Notes: a model not told the origin generated them from the sequence alone. A stretch of DNA of 64,000 nucleotides from Caballeronia sordidicola (GCF_002220365.1 NZ_MTHB01000262.1:62001-126000), one strand, 5' to 3'; counted from the first letter of the stretch, positions 8,915 through 17,425 are shown. Translations and numbers: made by a program.

Positions 8915-8927
8915 GTGAGCAGCTCAC
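8915..8927. promoter_or_regulatory. Palindrome upstream of the catabolic operon's GntR gene
   Basis: GTGAGC-A-GCTCAC is a perfect 6+1+6 palindrome that ends 12 bases before the ATG at 8940. It is a candidate operator. The rest of the 416-base gap from 8524 holds a GTTTA/TAAAC repeat near 8856-8877 and no gene that I can see. Confidence 0.4.
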
Positions 8928-8939
8928 AACCCAACGGCC

Positions 8940-9692
8940 ATGACCTACGACGAATCCCCTGCGCACTCACCAGATCTGCTCGTATCTTCTGCCCCCGCAG
9001 TATTGCGCGGCAATGACGCGTATGACCGCATCCGCCGGGACCTGCTTTCATGCAAGCTGATGCCCGGGTCAACCGTTACCGAAAGCCAGTTGATGTCGGA
9101 GTACGACATCGGTAAAACGAGCTGCCGCATTGCGCTCGTGCGGCTCGTGCACGAAGGTTTCGTGCGTTCTTTGCCGCGACAGGGTTACCGCATTGCAGCC
9201 ATCACATTGAAGGACGTGGAAGAGGTGTTCGCGCTACGGGTACAGCTTGAACCACTGGCAGCGCGGCTAGCCTGCGGCCGTGTGGACGTAGAGTTGCTGC
9301 GGCGGCTCGAAGCGGCGTGCCGCGTGCCGCATCCGGAGCGGGCGTTGTCGGCGCAAATCGATGTATTTCTCGACGCGAACCGTGAATTTCATCTGGCGAT
9401 AGCCGCGGCAAGCGGTAACGAACGGTTGCATCGAACGCTCGCGAGCCTGCTCGACGAAATGTCGCGTCTCGTTGCGCTTGGCTTCGGCGTGCAGGGGACA
9501 AAACCCGAGATCAAGCACGATCACAACGCGATGATCGATGCGTTCATCGCGGGCGATGGACGTCGTGCAGAGACCATTGCGCGCCGTCACATAGAGACGT
9601 TCCAGAGTATGACAATGGACAAGGTCTACGCGAGTCTTTCCAGCGCGGGGGCATCGCTGCCGCTGTACACGGTGGCGGAGCTTCGCCGATGA
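8940..9692 (+). CDS. GntR family regulator of the adjoining transport/CoA operon
   Basis: 250 residues: an N-terminal winged helix (about 25-90; AYDRIRRDLLSCKLMPGSTV, MSEYDIGKTSCRIALVRLV) and a helical FCD effector domain (about 100-230) with the family's metal/ligand His pattern (DANREFHLAIA, KHDHNAMIDAF, ARRHIETF). The recognition helix has Cys-Arg-Ile-Ala where most relatives have VREAL, a mild oddity. Its TGA overlaps the ATG of the ABC ATPase by four bases, so it is co-transcribed with the operon it presumably controls. It likely senses the imported substrate or its CoA ester. Confidence 0.85.
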   Translation: MTYDESPAHSPDLLVSSAPAVLRGNDAYDRIRRDLLSCKLMPGSTVTESQLMSEYDIGKTSCRIALVRLVHEGFVRSLPRQGYRIAAITLKDVEEVFALRVQLEPLAARLACGRVDVELLRRLEAACRVPHPERALSAQIDVFLDANREFHLAIAAASGNERLHRTLASLLDEMSRLVALGFGVQGTKPEIKHDHNAMIDAFIAGDGRRAETIARRHIETFQSMTMDKVYASLSSAGASLPLYTVAELRR

Positions 9693-10453
9693 GCACTGCT
9701 ATTTCTGGCGCTATTTCTGCTGCTATTTCTCTACGCAGCGTAGGGAAGAACTTCGGATCACTAAAGGTTCTGGATCATGTTTCCTTCGATGTCGCGCAAG
9801 GTGAAATAGTGGCGCTGCTCGGCACGTCCGGATGCGGCAAGAGCACGCTGCTCAACATGGTTGCAGGTCTGCTCGAAGCAACTGAAGGCGAGCTTTGGAT
9901 CGACGGCAAACGGACCGAGGGGACGAAGGATCGCAATGCGCTCTCGTATATGTTCCAGGAAGACCGGCTGTTACCCTGGCGGACTGCGCGTGCGAATGCC
10001 GAGTTCGGCCTTGAAGCAGCGAGCCCCGCGATTCCCGCTCGCGAACGCCATACCCGCGCGAACGCGGTCCTCGATCTGGTCGGACTGCAAGGTTTCGCCG
10101 ATGCTCACCCGCATCAGCTTTCGGGAGGCATGCGCAGCCGTGTTGCTCTCGCGCGAAGCCTTGTCACCGGCCCTCGCATCCTGCTGATGGACGAACCGTT
10201 TTCAAAGCTCGACCCGCAGATGCGCTCCCAAATGCACGACGAACTGCTGCGCATTCACGCGATGCAGCGCATGACCGTGCTGTTCGTGACCCACGACGTG
10301 GAGGAAGCGATCGTGCTTGCAGATCGAGTCGTGGTGCTCGCGCCGCGGCCCGGCCGCGTGCGCGAGATTGTTGATGTCGAGCTGCCGCGCCCGCGTACCG
10401 CCACCGATCCGAGCGTGGCCGAGGCAATCCGCCAATTGCGTCTTCTGATCTGA
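9689..10453 (+). CDS. ABC transporter ATP-binding protein (SsuB/TauB/ThiZ-like)
   Basis: 254-residue ATPase of an importer. Walker A GTSGCGKST is at 45-53, the Q-loop in YMFQEDRLLPW, the signature LSGGMRSRVALARS, Walker B ILLMDEP, and the H-loop VTHDVEEA. The size and the 'DRLLPW' Q-loop place it with the sulfonate/nitrate/taurine-type group that imports small organic anions or pyrimidine-like compounds. Genes for its permease and binding protein follow directly. The first 15 codons contain a 12-base tandem repeat that gives an unusual Ala/Ile/Ser-rich N-terminus before the domain starts at ISLRSVGK. Confidence 0.9.
   Translation: MSTAISGAISAAISLRSVGKNFGSLKVLDHVSFDVAQGEIVALLGTSGCGKSTLLNMVAGLLEATEGELWIDGKRTEGTKDRNALSYMFQEDRLLPWRTARANAEFGLEAASPAIPARERHTRANAVLDLVGLQGFADAHPHQLSGGMRSRVALARSLVTGPRILLMDEPFSKLDPQMRSQMHDELLRIHAMQRMTVLFVTHDVEEAIVLADRVVVLAPRPGRVREIVDVELPRPRTATDPSVAEAIRQLRLLI
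9698..9730 (+). repeat. Three-copy 12-base repeat at the start of the ATPase gene
   Basis: GCTATTTCT occurs at 9698, 9710 and 9722, exactly 12 bases apart, so the repeat stays in frame and encodes AIS-GAIS-AAIS. Codon use here (ATT TCT) differs from the GC-rich codons around it. It looks like a recent slippage product. Confidence 0.75.
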
Positions 10454-10456
10454 TCC

Positions 10457-11230
10457 ATGTCCACTGTTTCCCGTAGTTCGTTCGCTTCAACCGTTGCGCA
10501 ACGTTTTGTGCTCGTCATCCTGCTGCTCGCGGCGTGGTGGCTCGCGGCGCTGCGCATGCCGCAGTTTGTACTGCCAGGACCGCTGCGCGTGGCGCACGCA
10601 TTTGTCGGACTCCTACAAAGCGGTACGTTCTTCGACGATCTCGGCATCACGCTGTATCGCGTCGTGGCTGGATTTCTGCTGGCAGCCGCGGCCGGTGCGC
10701 CTCTCGGTATTGCGCTCGGTTCGAATCCGCGCGTGGCGCATTTCTTCGAGCCGCTGCTGTCGATTGTGAACACGGTGTCGTCGGCGATCTGGGCGGTGTT
10801 CGCCATCATCTGGTTCGGCATCTCGAACGCGACCACCATCTTCGTCGTGTTCATGACGGCAATGCCGCTGATCCTGACGAACGTCTGGCAAGGCGCGCTG
10901 ACAGTAGACATCAATCTTGTCGAGCTCGCGCGCAGCTTTCGCATGTCGCAGACGCAGATCATGCGCAAGATTTTTCTGCCGACCATCCTGCCGCATTTCT
11001 TCGCCGGAGCGCGCCTCGCGTTCGGCTTTGGCTGGCGCGTCTCGTTAGTGGCGGAGACGATCGGGTCGTCGAACGGCGTTGGCTACCGCCTGCGGCAAGC
11101 GGCCGATCTCGTGCAGACCGATCAGGTTTTCGCGTGGACCGTCACGCTGGTTGTCCTGATGTTGCTGCTCGAAGCGGGCGTGTTGAAGCCGCTTGAACGC
11201 CGCCTGTTTCGCTGGAAAAAGACCGACTGA
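10457..11230 (+). CDS. ABC transporter permease (SsuC/TauC-like)
   Basis: 257-residue inner-membrane protein with about six hydrophobic segments: 12-30, 65-85, 105-140 (two), 185-205 and 225-245. The BPD_transp_1 coupling motif (EAA loop) is seen as VELARSFRMSQTQIMRKIFLP, which contacts the ATPase. It starts four bases after the ATPase stop codon, so it belongs to the same message. It forms the channel of the importer with the product of 9689-10453. The substrate cannot be read from sequence. Confidence 0.9.
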   Translation: MSTVSRSSFASTVAQRFVLVILLLAAWWLAALRMPQFVLPGPLRVAHAFVGLLQSGTFFDDLGITLYRVVAGFLLAAAAGAPLGIALGSNPRVAHFFEPLLSIVNTVSSAIWAVFAIIWFGISNATTIFVVFMTAMPLILTNVWQGALTVDINLVELARSFRMSQTQIMRKIFLPTILPHFFAGARLAFGFGWRVSLVAETIGSSNGVGYRLRQAADLVQTDQVFAWTVTLVVLMLLLEAGVLKPLERRLFRWKKTD

Positions 11231-11251
11231 TCTAACGGGAAACAAGAAACC

Positions 11252-12253
11252 ATGAAAGGTATTTCACTCTTCAGGCGAGCGGGGGTTGCGACCGTTGTTG
11301 CGACCGCCGCGATGCTCGGTGCCATGCAAACGGCGCACGCGGAACCCATGCGCATCGGCTATTGGACGAGCGGCGTCAGCTTGGGTTTCGGCGCGGTACT
11401 CGAGGCACAAAAATTCCTGCAGCAACGCGGCCTCGATGTCACTTTCATTCGCTTCTCCGACGTCAACGCGCCCAATCGCGCACTGGCGGCGAACGCGATC
11501 GACTTTGCGTTTGCCGCCCCGGCAGCCGCTGTATTCAGCACGGCGGCCGAGGGCGTGCCGTTGAAGATCGTGCTTGCGACACAACCGGCCGATGTCGAAT
11601 TCGTCGCACCCGAGGACTCGCTGATCAAGTCACTCGCAGACCTGCGCGGCAAGAAGGTGGGCATGTCGCCGCCGGGAAGCTCGGTTGCCGCGATTGCCAC
11701 CGCGGTGTTGCAGGGTAACGACGGCATCAAGGCGAACGATTTTTCCATCGTCCCCGGAAATGAAGCGCGGCTCGCCCAGTTCCTCGTGCAAAAACAGGTC
11801 GATGCCGCCGCATTGCGCTCGGTAACCATCGCGCAACTCAAGGAGCTGAAGGTCAGGCAGCTCGGAAGTTTCGGCGCTGAGTGGAAGAAGCTGACGAAGT
11901 CCGACGCAACCCCCTATATAGGCGTGAGTGCGATCCGTGCAGATTACCTCGCCCAGCATCCGCAAGACGTGGCAAAGCTGATCGCAGGCATGCGCACCGC
12001 GTTGCAATGGGGCGCGACGCATCAGAGCGACGTCGCGGCAATCCTGCAGAAGAGCGCGAATTTGCCTGCCGAGGACGCGCAAGCGTACGCCGCGCGCTGG
12101 TCGGATATCAACCGCGTCACCTTTGAACCGATTGATCTGGAGACCCTCAAGCGCGAGCACCAGATCTTTGTGGATGGCGGTGTGATCAAAGGCACGCTGC
12201 CCGCCGATCTCTTCGACACCGGCCCATATGCCGCATCGAAATCGATCCAATAA
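11252..12253 (+). CDS. ABC transporter periplasmic substrate-binding protein (NMT1/THI5/SsuA-like)
   Basis: 333 residues with a Sec signal peptide (about 1-30, ending MQTAHA-EP). The mature protein has the type-2 periplasmic fold of the NMT1/SsuA group: MRIGYWTSGVSLGFGAV, then the ANAIDFAFAAPAAAVFSTA and LRGKKVGMSPPGSS segments. Relatives bind alkanesulfonates, nitrate, taurine, pyrimidines or aromatic acids. The downstream CoA ligase and thioesterase favour an organic acid here; that is inference. GGGAA at 11238 region precedes the ATG. Confidence 0.88.
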   Translation: MKGISLFRRAGVATVVATAAMLGAMQTAHAEPMRIGYWTSGVSLGFGAVLEAQKFLQQRGLDVTFIRFSDVNAPNRALAANAIDFAFAAPAAAVFSTAAEGVPLKIVLATQPADVEFVAPEDSLIKSLADLRGKKVGMSPPGSSVAAIATAVLQGNDGIKANDFSIVPGNEARLAQFLVQKQVDAAALRSVTIAQLKELKVRQLGSFGAEWKKLTKSDATPYIGVSAIRADYLAQHPQDVAKLIAGMRTALQWGATHQSDVAAILQKSANLPAEDAQAYAARWSDINRVTFEPIDLETLKREHQIFVDGGVIKGTLPADLFDTGPYAASKSIQ

Positions 12254-12268
12254 AACGGAGTAGACACT

Positions 12269-13297
12269 GTGACAACCAGCATTGCATCAACCATGAAGGC
12301 GCTCGTGCTGAACCAGCACGGCGACCTCGATCAACTCCACGTGGTGAACGACAAACCCGTGCCGAAGGCATCGCCCGGGCATGTGGTGATCCGCGTGCGT
12401 GCGTCGTCATTCAATTATCACGATGTGTTCACCGTGAAGGGCATGCCGGGCATCAAGGTGCCGTTCCCGGTGGTGATCGGCCTGGACATGGCGGGTGAAA
12501 TCGCGGAGTTGGGTGAGGGCGTTGAGGGCTGGAAGGCGGGCGATCGTGTGCTCGTGAATCCGCTTTATCCTGAGAAAGGCCTGATGGGCGAAATGCTTGA
12601 TGGCGGCATGGCGCAATACTGCCTCGTGTCGGTCGGGCAGTTGATCCCGTTACCCGATGCCGTGAGCTACGACGCCGCGTCCGCGTTGCCGGTAGCGTAC
12701 GGCACGGCACACCGCATGCTGGTCACGCACAAGACCGTGAAAGCAGGCGATCGCGTGTTGATTCTGGGCGCAAGCGGTGGGGTGGGCACGGCGTGCATTC
12801 TTATCGCGAAGCAATTGGGCGCCGAGGTGATCGCGTGTGCCGGCAGCGACGAGAAGTGCGAGCAACTGAAAGCGCTCGGCGCCGATCATACGGTTAACTA
12901 CAAGTCCACGGACTTCTCGAAGTGGGCGATCGGCGAGTACGGCAAGCCGCAACGCCGGACTTACGAGGGTGGGGTGGACGTGGTGGTGAATTTCACCGGC
13001 GGCGAAACATGGGTGCCGTCGCTGAAATGCCTGAAGCGCGGCGGCACGTTGCTCGTATGTGGTGCAACGGCTGGCCACGCGCCCGCCGAAGACCTTCGAT
13101 ACATCTGGAGCTTTGAACTGAAGATCATCGGCTCGAACAGTTTCTACGATGAAAACCTGCGCGCATTGCTCGATCAGATTGCGGCGGGAGAACTGGTGCC
13201 GGCCATCGACCGGGTGTTGCCGCTGGAGGAAGCCGCCGAGGGACTGCGCCTGATTCGAGACCGCGAAGTGCTGGGCAAGGTCGTGGTCAACCCCTGA
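12269..13297 (+). CDS. MDR-type zinc-dependent-like oxidoreductase (quinone oxidoreductase/alcohol dehydrogenase)
   Basis: 342 residues from the GTG at 12269; an ATG at 12293 (MKALVLNQHG) is an alternative. It has a GroES-like N-terminal domain (VVIRVRASSFNYHDVF, PVVIGLDMAGEI) and a Rossmann domain with the NADP-binding stretch LILGASGGVGTACILIAKQLGA. A DxN-rich metal site is not obvious, so it may be a zinc-free quinone or enoyl reductase type. It follows the binding-protein gene by 15 bases and probably reduces or oxidises an intermediate of the imported compound. Confidence 0.85.
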   Translation: MTTSIASTMKALVLNQHGDLDQLHVVNDKPVPKASPGHVVIRVRASSFNYHDVFTVKGMPGIKVPFPVVIGLDMAGEIAELGEGVEGWKAGDRVLVNPLYPEKGLMGEMLDGGMAQYCLVSVGQLIPLPDAVSYDAASALPVAYGTAHRMLVTHKTVKAGDRVLILGASGGVGTACILIAKQLGAEVIACAGSDEKCEQLKALGADHTVNYKSTDFSKWAIGEYGKPQRRTYEGGVDVVVNFTGGETWVPSLKCLKRGGTLLVCGATAGHAPAEDLRYIWSFELKIIGSNSFYDENLRALLDQIAAGELVPAIDRVLPLEEAAEGLRLIRDREVLGKVVVNP

Positions 13298-13328
13298 TAC
13301 ACCGGTTAGAAAAGCTGAGGAAAACATC

Positions 13329-13775
13329 ATGAGCGAAGCAACATTGCCGAGCGCGCAGGATATCGAGGCGCGTTTGCGGCGCGGCCCGTTTCACGAATGG
13401 CTGGGTTTGAAGGTGGTATCGGTGAGTGAGGGCGAGATCGAACTATGCGCTACGTGGCGCGAAGAATGGGTCGTGAATCCGGAGAAGGGCTACACGCACG
13501 GCGGCATTCTCGCCGCACTCGTGGACCTGGCGGCGGACTGGGCGCTGGTAACGAAGACCGGACGGGGCGTGCCTACCATCGACCTGCGCGTGGACTATCA
13601 TCGCGCCGCGTTTCGGGGTGACCTGACAGTGAAGGGAAAGGTAATCAAGTTCGGCTCGCAGGTGTCCGTGTCCGAAGCACAGGTCTTCGACAAAGACGGC
13701 AAGCTCGTTGCCAGCGGCCGCGGCGCCTATTCAACGGCGGCTGCAACCCCAACCCCGGCGCCGGCCAGAACCTGA
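13329..13775 (+). CDS. PaaI-family hotdog thioesterase
   Basis: 148 residues. It has the hotdog-fold hallmark of the PaaI/4-hydroxybenzoyl-CoA thioesterase group: NPEKGYTHGGILAALVDLAADWAL with the conserved HGG, then VPTIDLRVDYHRAA. Such enzymes release dead-end acyl-CoA esters and free CoA. The acidic catalytic residue of the family is likely the Asp in LVDLAADWA. Its stop codon overlaps the start of the next gene by one base, showing coupled translation with the glyoxalase-like gene. Its presence next to an acyl-CoA ligase fits salvage of stalled CoA esters. Confidence 0.88.
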   Translation: MSEATLPSAQDIEARLRRGPFHEWLGLKVVSVSEGEIELCATWREEWVVNPEKGYTHGGILAALVDLAADWALVTKTGRGVPTIDLRVDYHRAAFRGDLTVKGKVIKFGSQVSVSEAQVFDKDGKLVASGRGAYSTAAATPTPAPART

Positions 13776-14551
13776 TGCTGAAGCTCGACCATCTCGTCAT
13801 CAACACGCGTTTCGATACCGACGCCGCCCAGCGCACCTTCGAGCAACTCGGCTTCACGGTCGCGCCGCGCGGGTATCACACGCTCGGGTCGATCAATCAC
13901 GCGATCGTGTTCGATGACCACTATCTTGAACTCATCGGCTTGCCTGCCGATGGCAAGACCGTGCGCGAGGAGATTGTGTCGAGTCCGCTAGGCCCTGATG
14001 GCCTGGTGTTCCGCATCGACGATCCGGCTGCGACCTTCGATACCCTGCGCCAAGCCGGTTTTCACGCCACGCCGCCGCAGACCTTCTCACGGCCGGTCGA
14101 GCTTGACGGCGCGCCCCCGGTCGACGCGCGGTTCACCACGGTGCGGCTGAAACCAGGCCAGTTTGACGGAGGCCGCGTCTACTTTTGCCAGCACCTGACG
14201 CCCGAGCTCGTTTTCCGCAGCGAATGGCAGAGCCATCCGAATGGCGCGGCGGGGTTGAGCGCGTTGCATCTGATTGATGTTGCGCCCGAACCGTATGTGC
14301 AACTCGGCGAGATCGAGGCGGGCTTCGAACTGGTGTACTGGACGCGTGCGGATTTCGACGCGCGGTTTGGCACGACGGCGCAGTACATTGCTGCGCACGG
14401 CCCGCGTTATGCCGCGATTACGGTGCGTACGCCAGCCTGGCGCCTGGCGGGTGAGAGAGCCGAAGCGGCAGGTTTGCCCGCGTTCATCGAGAGGCAACGA
14501 GCGCTCGTCGCTTTGCCTCGCTTCGATACCTTGCTGGAATTCATACCATGA
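13775..14551 (+). CDS. VOC/glyoxalase-like domain protein
   Basis: 258 residues. The N-terminal part (LKLDHLVINTRFDTDAAQRTFEQLGF, then LGSINHAIVFDDHYLELIG) matches the Glyoxalase_3-like PF13468 group of the vicinal-oxygen-chelate superfamily, with His at about 6 and Glu in YLELIG as likely metal ligands. A second, weaker module lies in the C-terminal half. Members may be isomerases, epimerases or ring-cleaving enzymes; the exact reaction is unknown. It overlaps both neighbours (TGATG before, ATGA after), so it is an integral part of the operon. Confidence 0.75.
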   Translation: MLKLDHLVINTRFDTDAAQRTFEQLGFTVAPRGYHTLGSINHAIVFDDHYLELIGLPADGKTVREEIVSSPLGPDGLVFRIDDPAATFDTLRQAGFHATPPQTFSRPVELDGAPPVDARFTTVRLKPGQFDGGRVYFCQHLTPELVFRSEWQSHPNGAAGLSALHLIDVAPEPYVQLGEIEAGFELVYWTRADFDARFGTTAQYIAAHGPRYAAITVRTPAWRLAGERAEAAGLPAFIERQRALVALPRFDTLLEFIP

Positions 14552-16110
14552 CTTTCCCGACGAATCTCGGCGCGCTGATTGCACGCGGCGAGGGTGGCGA
14601 TCGAGGCGCTGACACACTTGCGATCATTGGCCTGGACGATGGGTTCAACGAGCGTCAATACAGCTTCGCTGAACTCGATGCGCTCGCTGACGCTGTGGCT
14701 TATACGCTCGCCGCTCAGTACGCGCGAGGCGAGCGCATTGCCGTGCTCGCGGCCAATTCGGCGGACTATGTCGCGACGATGCTGGGCATCATGCGCTCGG
14801 GGCTGGTCGCCGTGCCGGTCAACTATAAATTCCCGCGCGCGCTGATTGCTGATGTGATCGCGAATAGCGGAGCACGCCTTGTGTTCACGGATTCGCAGCG
14901 CGTGGGCGACGCGCCGGCGAGCCTTGCGCGCGTGGTGTTCGATGGGCGGGAACAAGCCCCCGGCACTCAAGGATTCCAATCGTTTATTGCGGCAGAAAAA
15001 GCGCAAGGGCGGCGCTTTGAGCCGATAGTTCCTCACAAAAACGAGGCCGCGTTGTTCCTCTATACATCAGGTTCCACGGGACGGCCGAAGGGCGTCGTCC
15101 TCTCGCACGCGAGCCATCTCTGGGTGGTCGAGACGCGCTTAAAGGCGCAGCCATTGAGCGGTGAGCGCGTGCTGATCGCCGCGCCGCTTTATCACATGAA
15201 CGCGCTTGCGCTGGTGTTCCTTGTGTTGGCCGCTCGCGCCACGACCGTGTTGATGCCGGCCTTCAACGCGCGCAATTACATTCGCGCTATCGATACTTAT
15301 CGCTGCACGTGGCTCACTGCCGTGCCGCCGATGATCGCCATGATGATGCAGGAGCGCGAACTGCTCGCGCGCACGGATTTGTCGTCGGTTCGTTATGTGC
15401 GGATGGGCTCGGCGCCGGTCAGTGGCGCGTTGCTCGAGCGGACTCACGCGCTGCTGCCGAACGCGAAGGTGATCAACGCGTATGGCACTACCGAGGGCGG
15501 GCCGGTCGTGTTCGGGCCACATCCCGACGGTTTGCCCACGCCCGCGCAAGCGATCGGCGCGGCGCACCCCCAAGTCGAACTTCGCCTCATCGATACGAAC
15601 GGTGAGCTCGCGAGCGAAGGTGAACTGGAGATTCGCAGCGCGGGGCTGATGAACGGTTATCACAATCGCCCGGACCTGGTGACGCCGATCACGCCGGACG
15701 GCTTTTATCGCACCGGCGATGTATTCCGCCGCGACGAAAACGGCTTCTATGCGTTTATCGGACGACGCGACGACATGTTCGTTTCCGGCGGCGAAAACAT
15801 CTTCCCGGGTGACGTTGAGAAGATGCTCGAGCGGCATCCGTCGATCCAGCAAGCGAGCGTGATTCCCGTCGACGATGCGATCAAGGGTACAAAACCCGTG
15901 GCCTTTGTCGTGCTAAAACCTGGGGTGCAATTGAGCGCGGAAGAGGTGAAAGCGTTCGCGCTGGAACATGCGCCGGCCTATCAGCATCCGCGGCAAGTCT
16001 GGTTCATGGATGCGTTTCCACTCGCGTCGACCAACAAGATCGACCGGGCGGTTTTAAAGCGCGAGGCGGCAAGGAGACTGGAGGATGAAGGGCATCCTGA
16101 AAAGGCTTGA
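14548..16110 (+). CDS. Acyl-CoA synthetase / AMP-dependent ligase
   Basis: 520-residue adenylate-forming enzyme that activates a carboxylic acid to its CoA ester. The phosphate-binding loop YTSGSTGRPKGV begins at residue 172. The A5 motif AYGTTEGGP, the hinge region YRTGDVFRRDENGFYAFIGRRDD, and the catalytic Lys in STNKIDRAVLKR near the C-terminus are all present, so it should be active. It is the last gene of the operon begun at 8940. With an importer, reductase and thioesterase it points to CoA-dependent catabolism of an organic acid, possibly aromatic or branched-chain. The substrate pocket cannot be read by eye. Confidence 0.9.
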   Translation: MTFPTNLGALIARGEGGDRGADTLAIIGLDDGFNERQYSFAELDALADAVAYTLAAQYARGERIAVLAANSADYVATMLGIMRSGLVAVPVNYKFPRALIADVIANSGARLVFTDSQRVGDAPASLARVVFDGREQAPGTQGFQSFIAAEKAQGRRFEPIVPHKNEAALFLYTSGSTGRPKGVVLSHASHLWVVETRLKAQPLSGERVLIAAPLYHMNALALVFLVLAARATTVLMPAFNARNYIRAIDTYRCTWLTAVPPMIAMMMQERELLARTDLSSVRYVRMGSAPVSGALLERTHALLPNAKVINAYGTTEGGPVVFGPHPDGLPTPAQAIGAAHPQVELRLIDTNGELASEGELEIRSAGLMNGYHNRPDLVTPITPDGFYRTGDVFRRDENGFYAFIGRRDDMFVSGGENIFPGDVEKMLERHPSIQQASVIPVDDAIKGTKPVAFVVLKPGVQLSAEEVKAFALEHAPAYQHPRQVWFMDAFPLASTNKIDRAVLKREAARRLEDEGHPEKA

Positions 16111-16129
16111 GGGGCACTGACTGTCAAGT

Positions 16130-16169
16130 TATATCATCATGTTTGATATATTTAAAATCAGATGATATA
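16130..16169. promoter_or_regulatory. 9-bp inverted repeat over the promoter of the AAA ATPase gene
   Basis: TATATCATC (16130-16138) and GATGATATA (16161-16169) are perfect inverted copies 22 bases apart. The right arm covers the -10 box, so a bound protein would block transcription. The stretch is strikingly AT-rich against its surroundings. Confidence 0.55.
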
Positions 16170-16171
16170 GT
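16143..16171 (+). promoter_or_regulatory. Sigma-70 promoter of the AAA ATPase gene
   Basis: TTGATA (16143-16148) and TATAGT (16166-16171) are spaced by 17 bases. The expected start of transcription is near 16178, immediately before the ATG at 16179. The message may therefore be leaderless, which would explain the lack of a ribosome site. Confidence 0.6.
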
Positions 16172-16178
16172 TTGAAAC

Positions 16179-17315
16179 ATGAAACCCGATCAATGGCATT
16201 TCTCGCGTCCGGAGCTCGCTGCAGGGTATCTGAGCCTGTTCGGGCTGGGTCTGTCCTCCGCGCGCACGTTGTTCGCGCGGAGGCGGATGGGCAAGACGGA
16301 ATTCTTGCTCAAGGACCTGATCCCGGCGGCCACGGCAGCCGGGTACCTGACAGCCTACGTGAACCTGTGGGACGACGACGAGGAACCCGCAGGCGCGCTT
16401 GTGGGTGCGCTCTACGGCGCCGTCGAGCCGAACTGGTGGGGCAGGCTTGCGCGTCGCGCCCGCAGTCCAGTCAAGAATCTCAAGGCCACGGGCAAGATTC
16501 CGGCATTCGGTGAAGCATCGGTCGAGGCGGAGTTATCGGCGGAGGACAAGAAGTATGCCGGCACGCTGTTATCCGACGCGCTCAAGGCCTTCGATTCCCA
16601 GCCGAAGCCGCTGCTTCTGATCATAGACGAAGCGCAGGTTCTAGCTGCCGCGGCTCACTCGAATTTTGCGCACGCGCTGCGTGCGGGGCTGGACGTTCGC
16701 AAGGACCGGCTGAAAGTGATCTTTGCCGGCAGTTCGGAATCGACCTTGAGAACCATGTTCGGACGCTCGTCCGAGCCGTTTTTCAACTGGGCGCCGCTTG
16801 AACCCTTTGCGCTGCTCGGCCGCGATTTCCTCGAGTTCATGGTGGAGAAGGTCAACACCATTGCCAAGCATCAGCTCTCGATGAAACATGCTGTCGCCGC
16901 TTTCGATCAGCTCAACTGCACGCCTGAATTCTTCCGGCGTTTTCTGGAGCGGCATCTCACGTATCCGTTCGATGGCCCGGACGCGGCATTGCAATTCACG
17001 AAAGAGCATGTGTTCAACAACGAGCAATTCAAGCGGCAGTGGACCGGATTGTTGCCAGCCGACCGTGCGCTGCTCGGCATGATGGCCGACGGCATGGTTT
17101 CAGACTTTCATAGCCAGGCGGCACGGGAGCAACTGGGGACCTTGCTCGGCTTGCCCAAAGCGCCGCCGATGAACACGCCCGCGCATTCGTTGCGCCGGCT
17201 TCAGGCCGGCAACATCGTGACCAAACTGGCGCATGGTGAATATCGCTTTGAAGATGAAGCGTTCGCGCAGTGGATCCGTGAACAACGCACCCTGGGTGAG
17301 GATGCCCCGGGCTGA
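16179..17315 (+). CDS. Stand-alone AAA/STAND-like ATPase of unknown role
   Basis: 378-residue P-loop protein. A Walker A of the 'R-R-x-GKT' type is at 33-40 (ARRRMGKT, Lys39). Walker B LLLIIDEAQ has Asp150-Glu151, and a sensor-like segment VIFAGSSESTLRTMF follows. The C-terminal 100 residues look like a helical or winged-helix module (HSLRRLQAGNIVTKLAHGEYRFEDEAF). This layout is shared by archaeal-type and STAND-like ATPases whose jobs include defence, DNA handling and regulation; the function here is unknown. It stands alone, ends against a convergent oxygenase gene, and has its own AT-rich regulated promoter. Confidence 0.7.
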   Translation: MKPDQWHFSRPELAAGYLSLFGLGLSSARTLFARRRMGKTEFLLKDLIPAATAAGYLTAYVNLWDDDEEPAGALVGALYGAVEPNWWGRLARRARSPVKNLKATGKIPAFGEASVEAELSAEDKKYAGTLLSDALKAFDSQPKPLLLIIDEAQVLAAAAHSNFAHALRAGLDVRKDRLKVIFAGSSESTLRTMFGRSSEPFFNWAPLEPFALLGRDFLEFMVEKVNTIAKHQLSMKHAVAAFDQLNCTPEFFRRFLERHLTYPFDGPDAALQFTKEHVFNNEQFKRQWTGLLPADRALLGMMADGMVSDFHSQAAREQLGTLLGLPKAPPMNTPAHSLRRLQAGNIVTKLAHGEYRFEDEAFAQWIREQRTLGEDAPG

Positions 17316-17365
17316 CGAACGCGCTTTTTTAAGCCTTCGCACTTGAAACGAGCGGTCAATGCGAA

Positions 17366-17398
17366 TCGCGGCTGGAACCGGAAACGGTCCAGCCGCGA
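17366..17398. terminator. Strong bidirectional hairpin between convergent genes
   Basis: TCGCGGCTGGA (17366-17376) pairs with TCCAGCCGCGA (17388-17398). The inner ACCG/CGGT extends the stem onto a GAAA tetraloop. It lies between the ATPase gene and the convergent oxygenase gene. No long T tract follows, so its termination strength is uncertain. Confidence 0.6.
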
Positions 17399-17425
17399 CG
17401 TCACGCGCTTTAAGCGCACTAAGCA

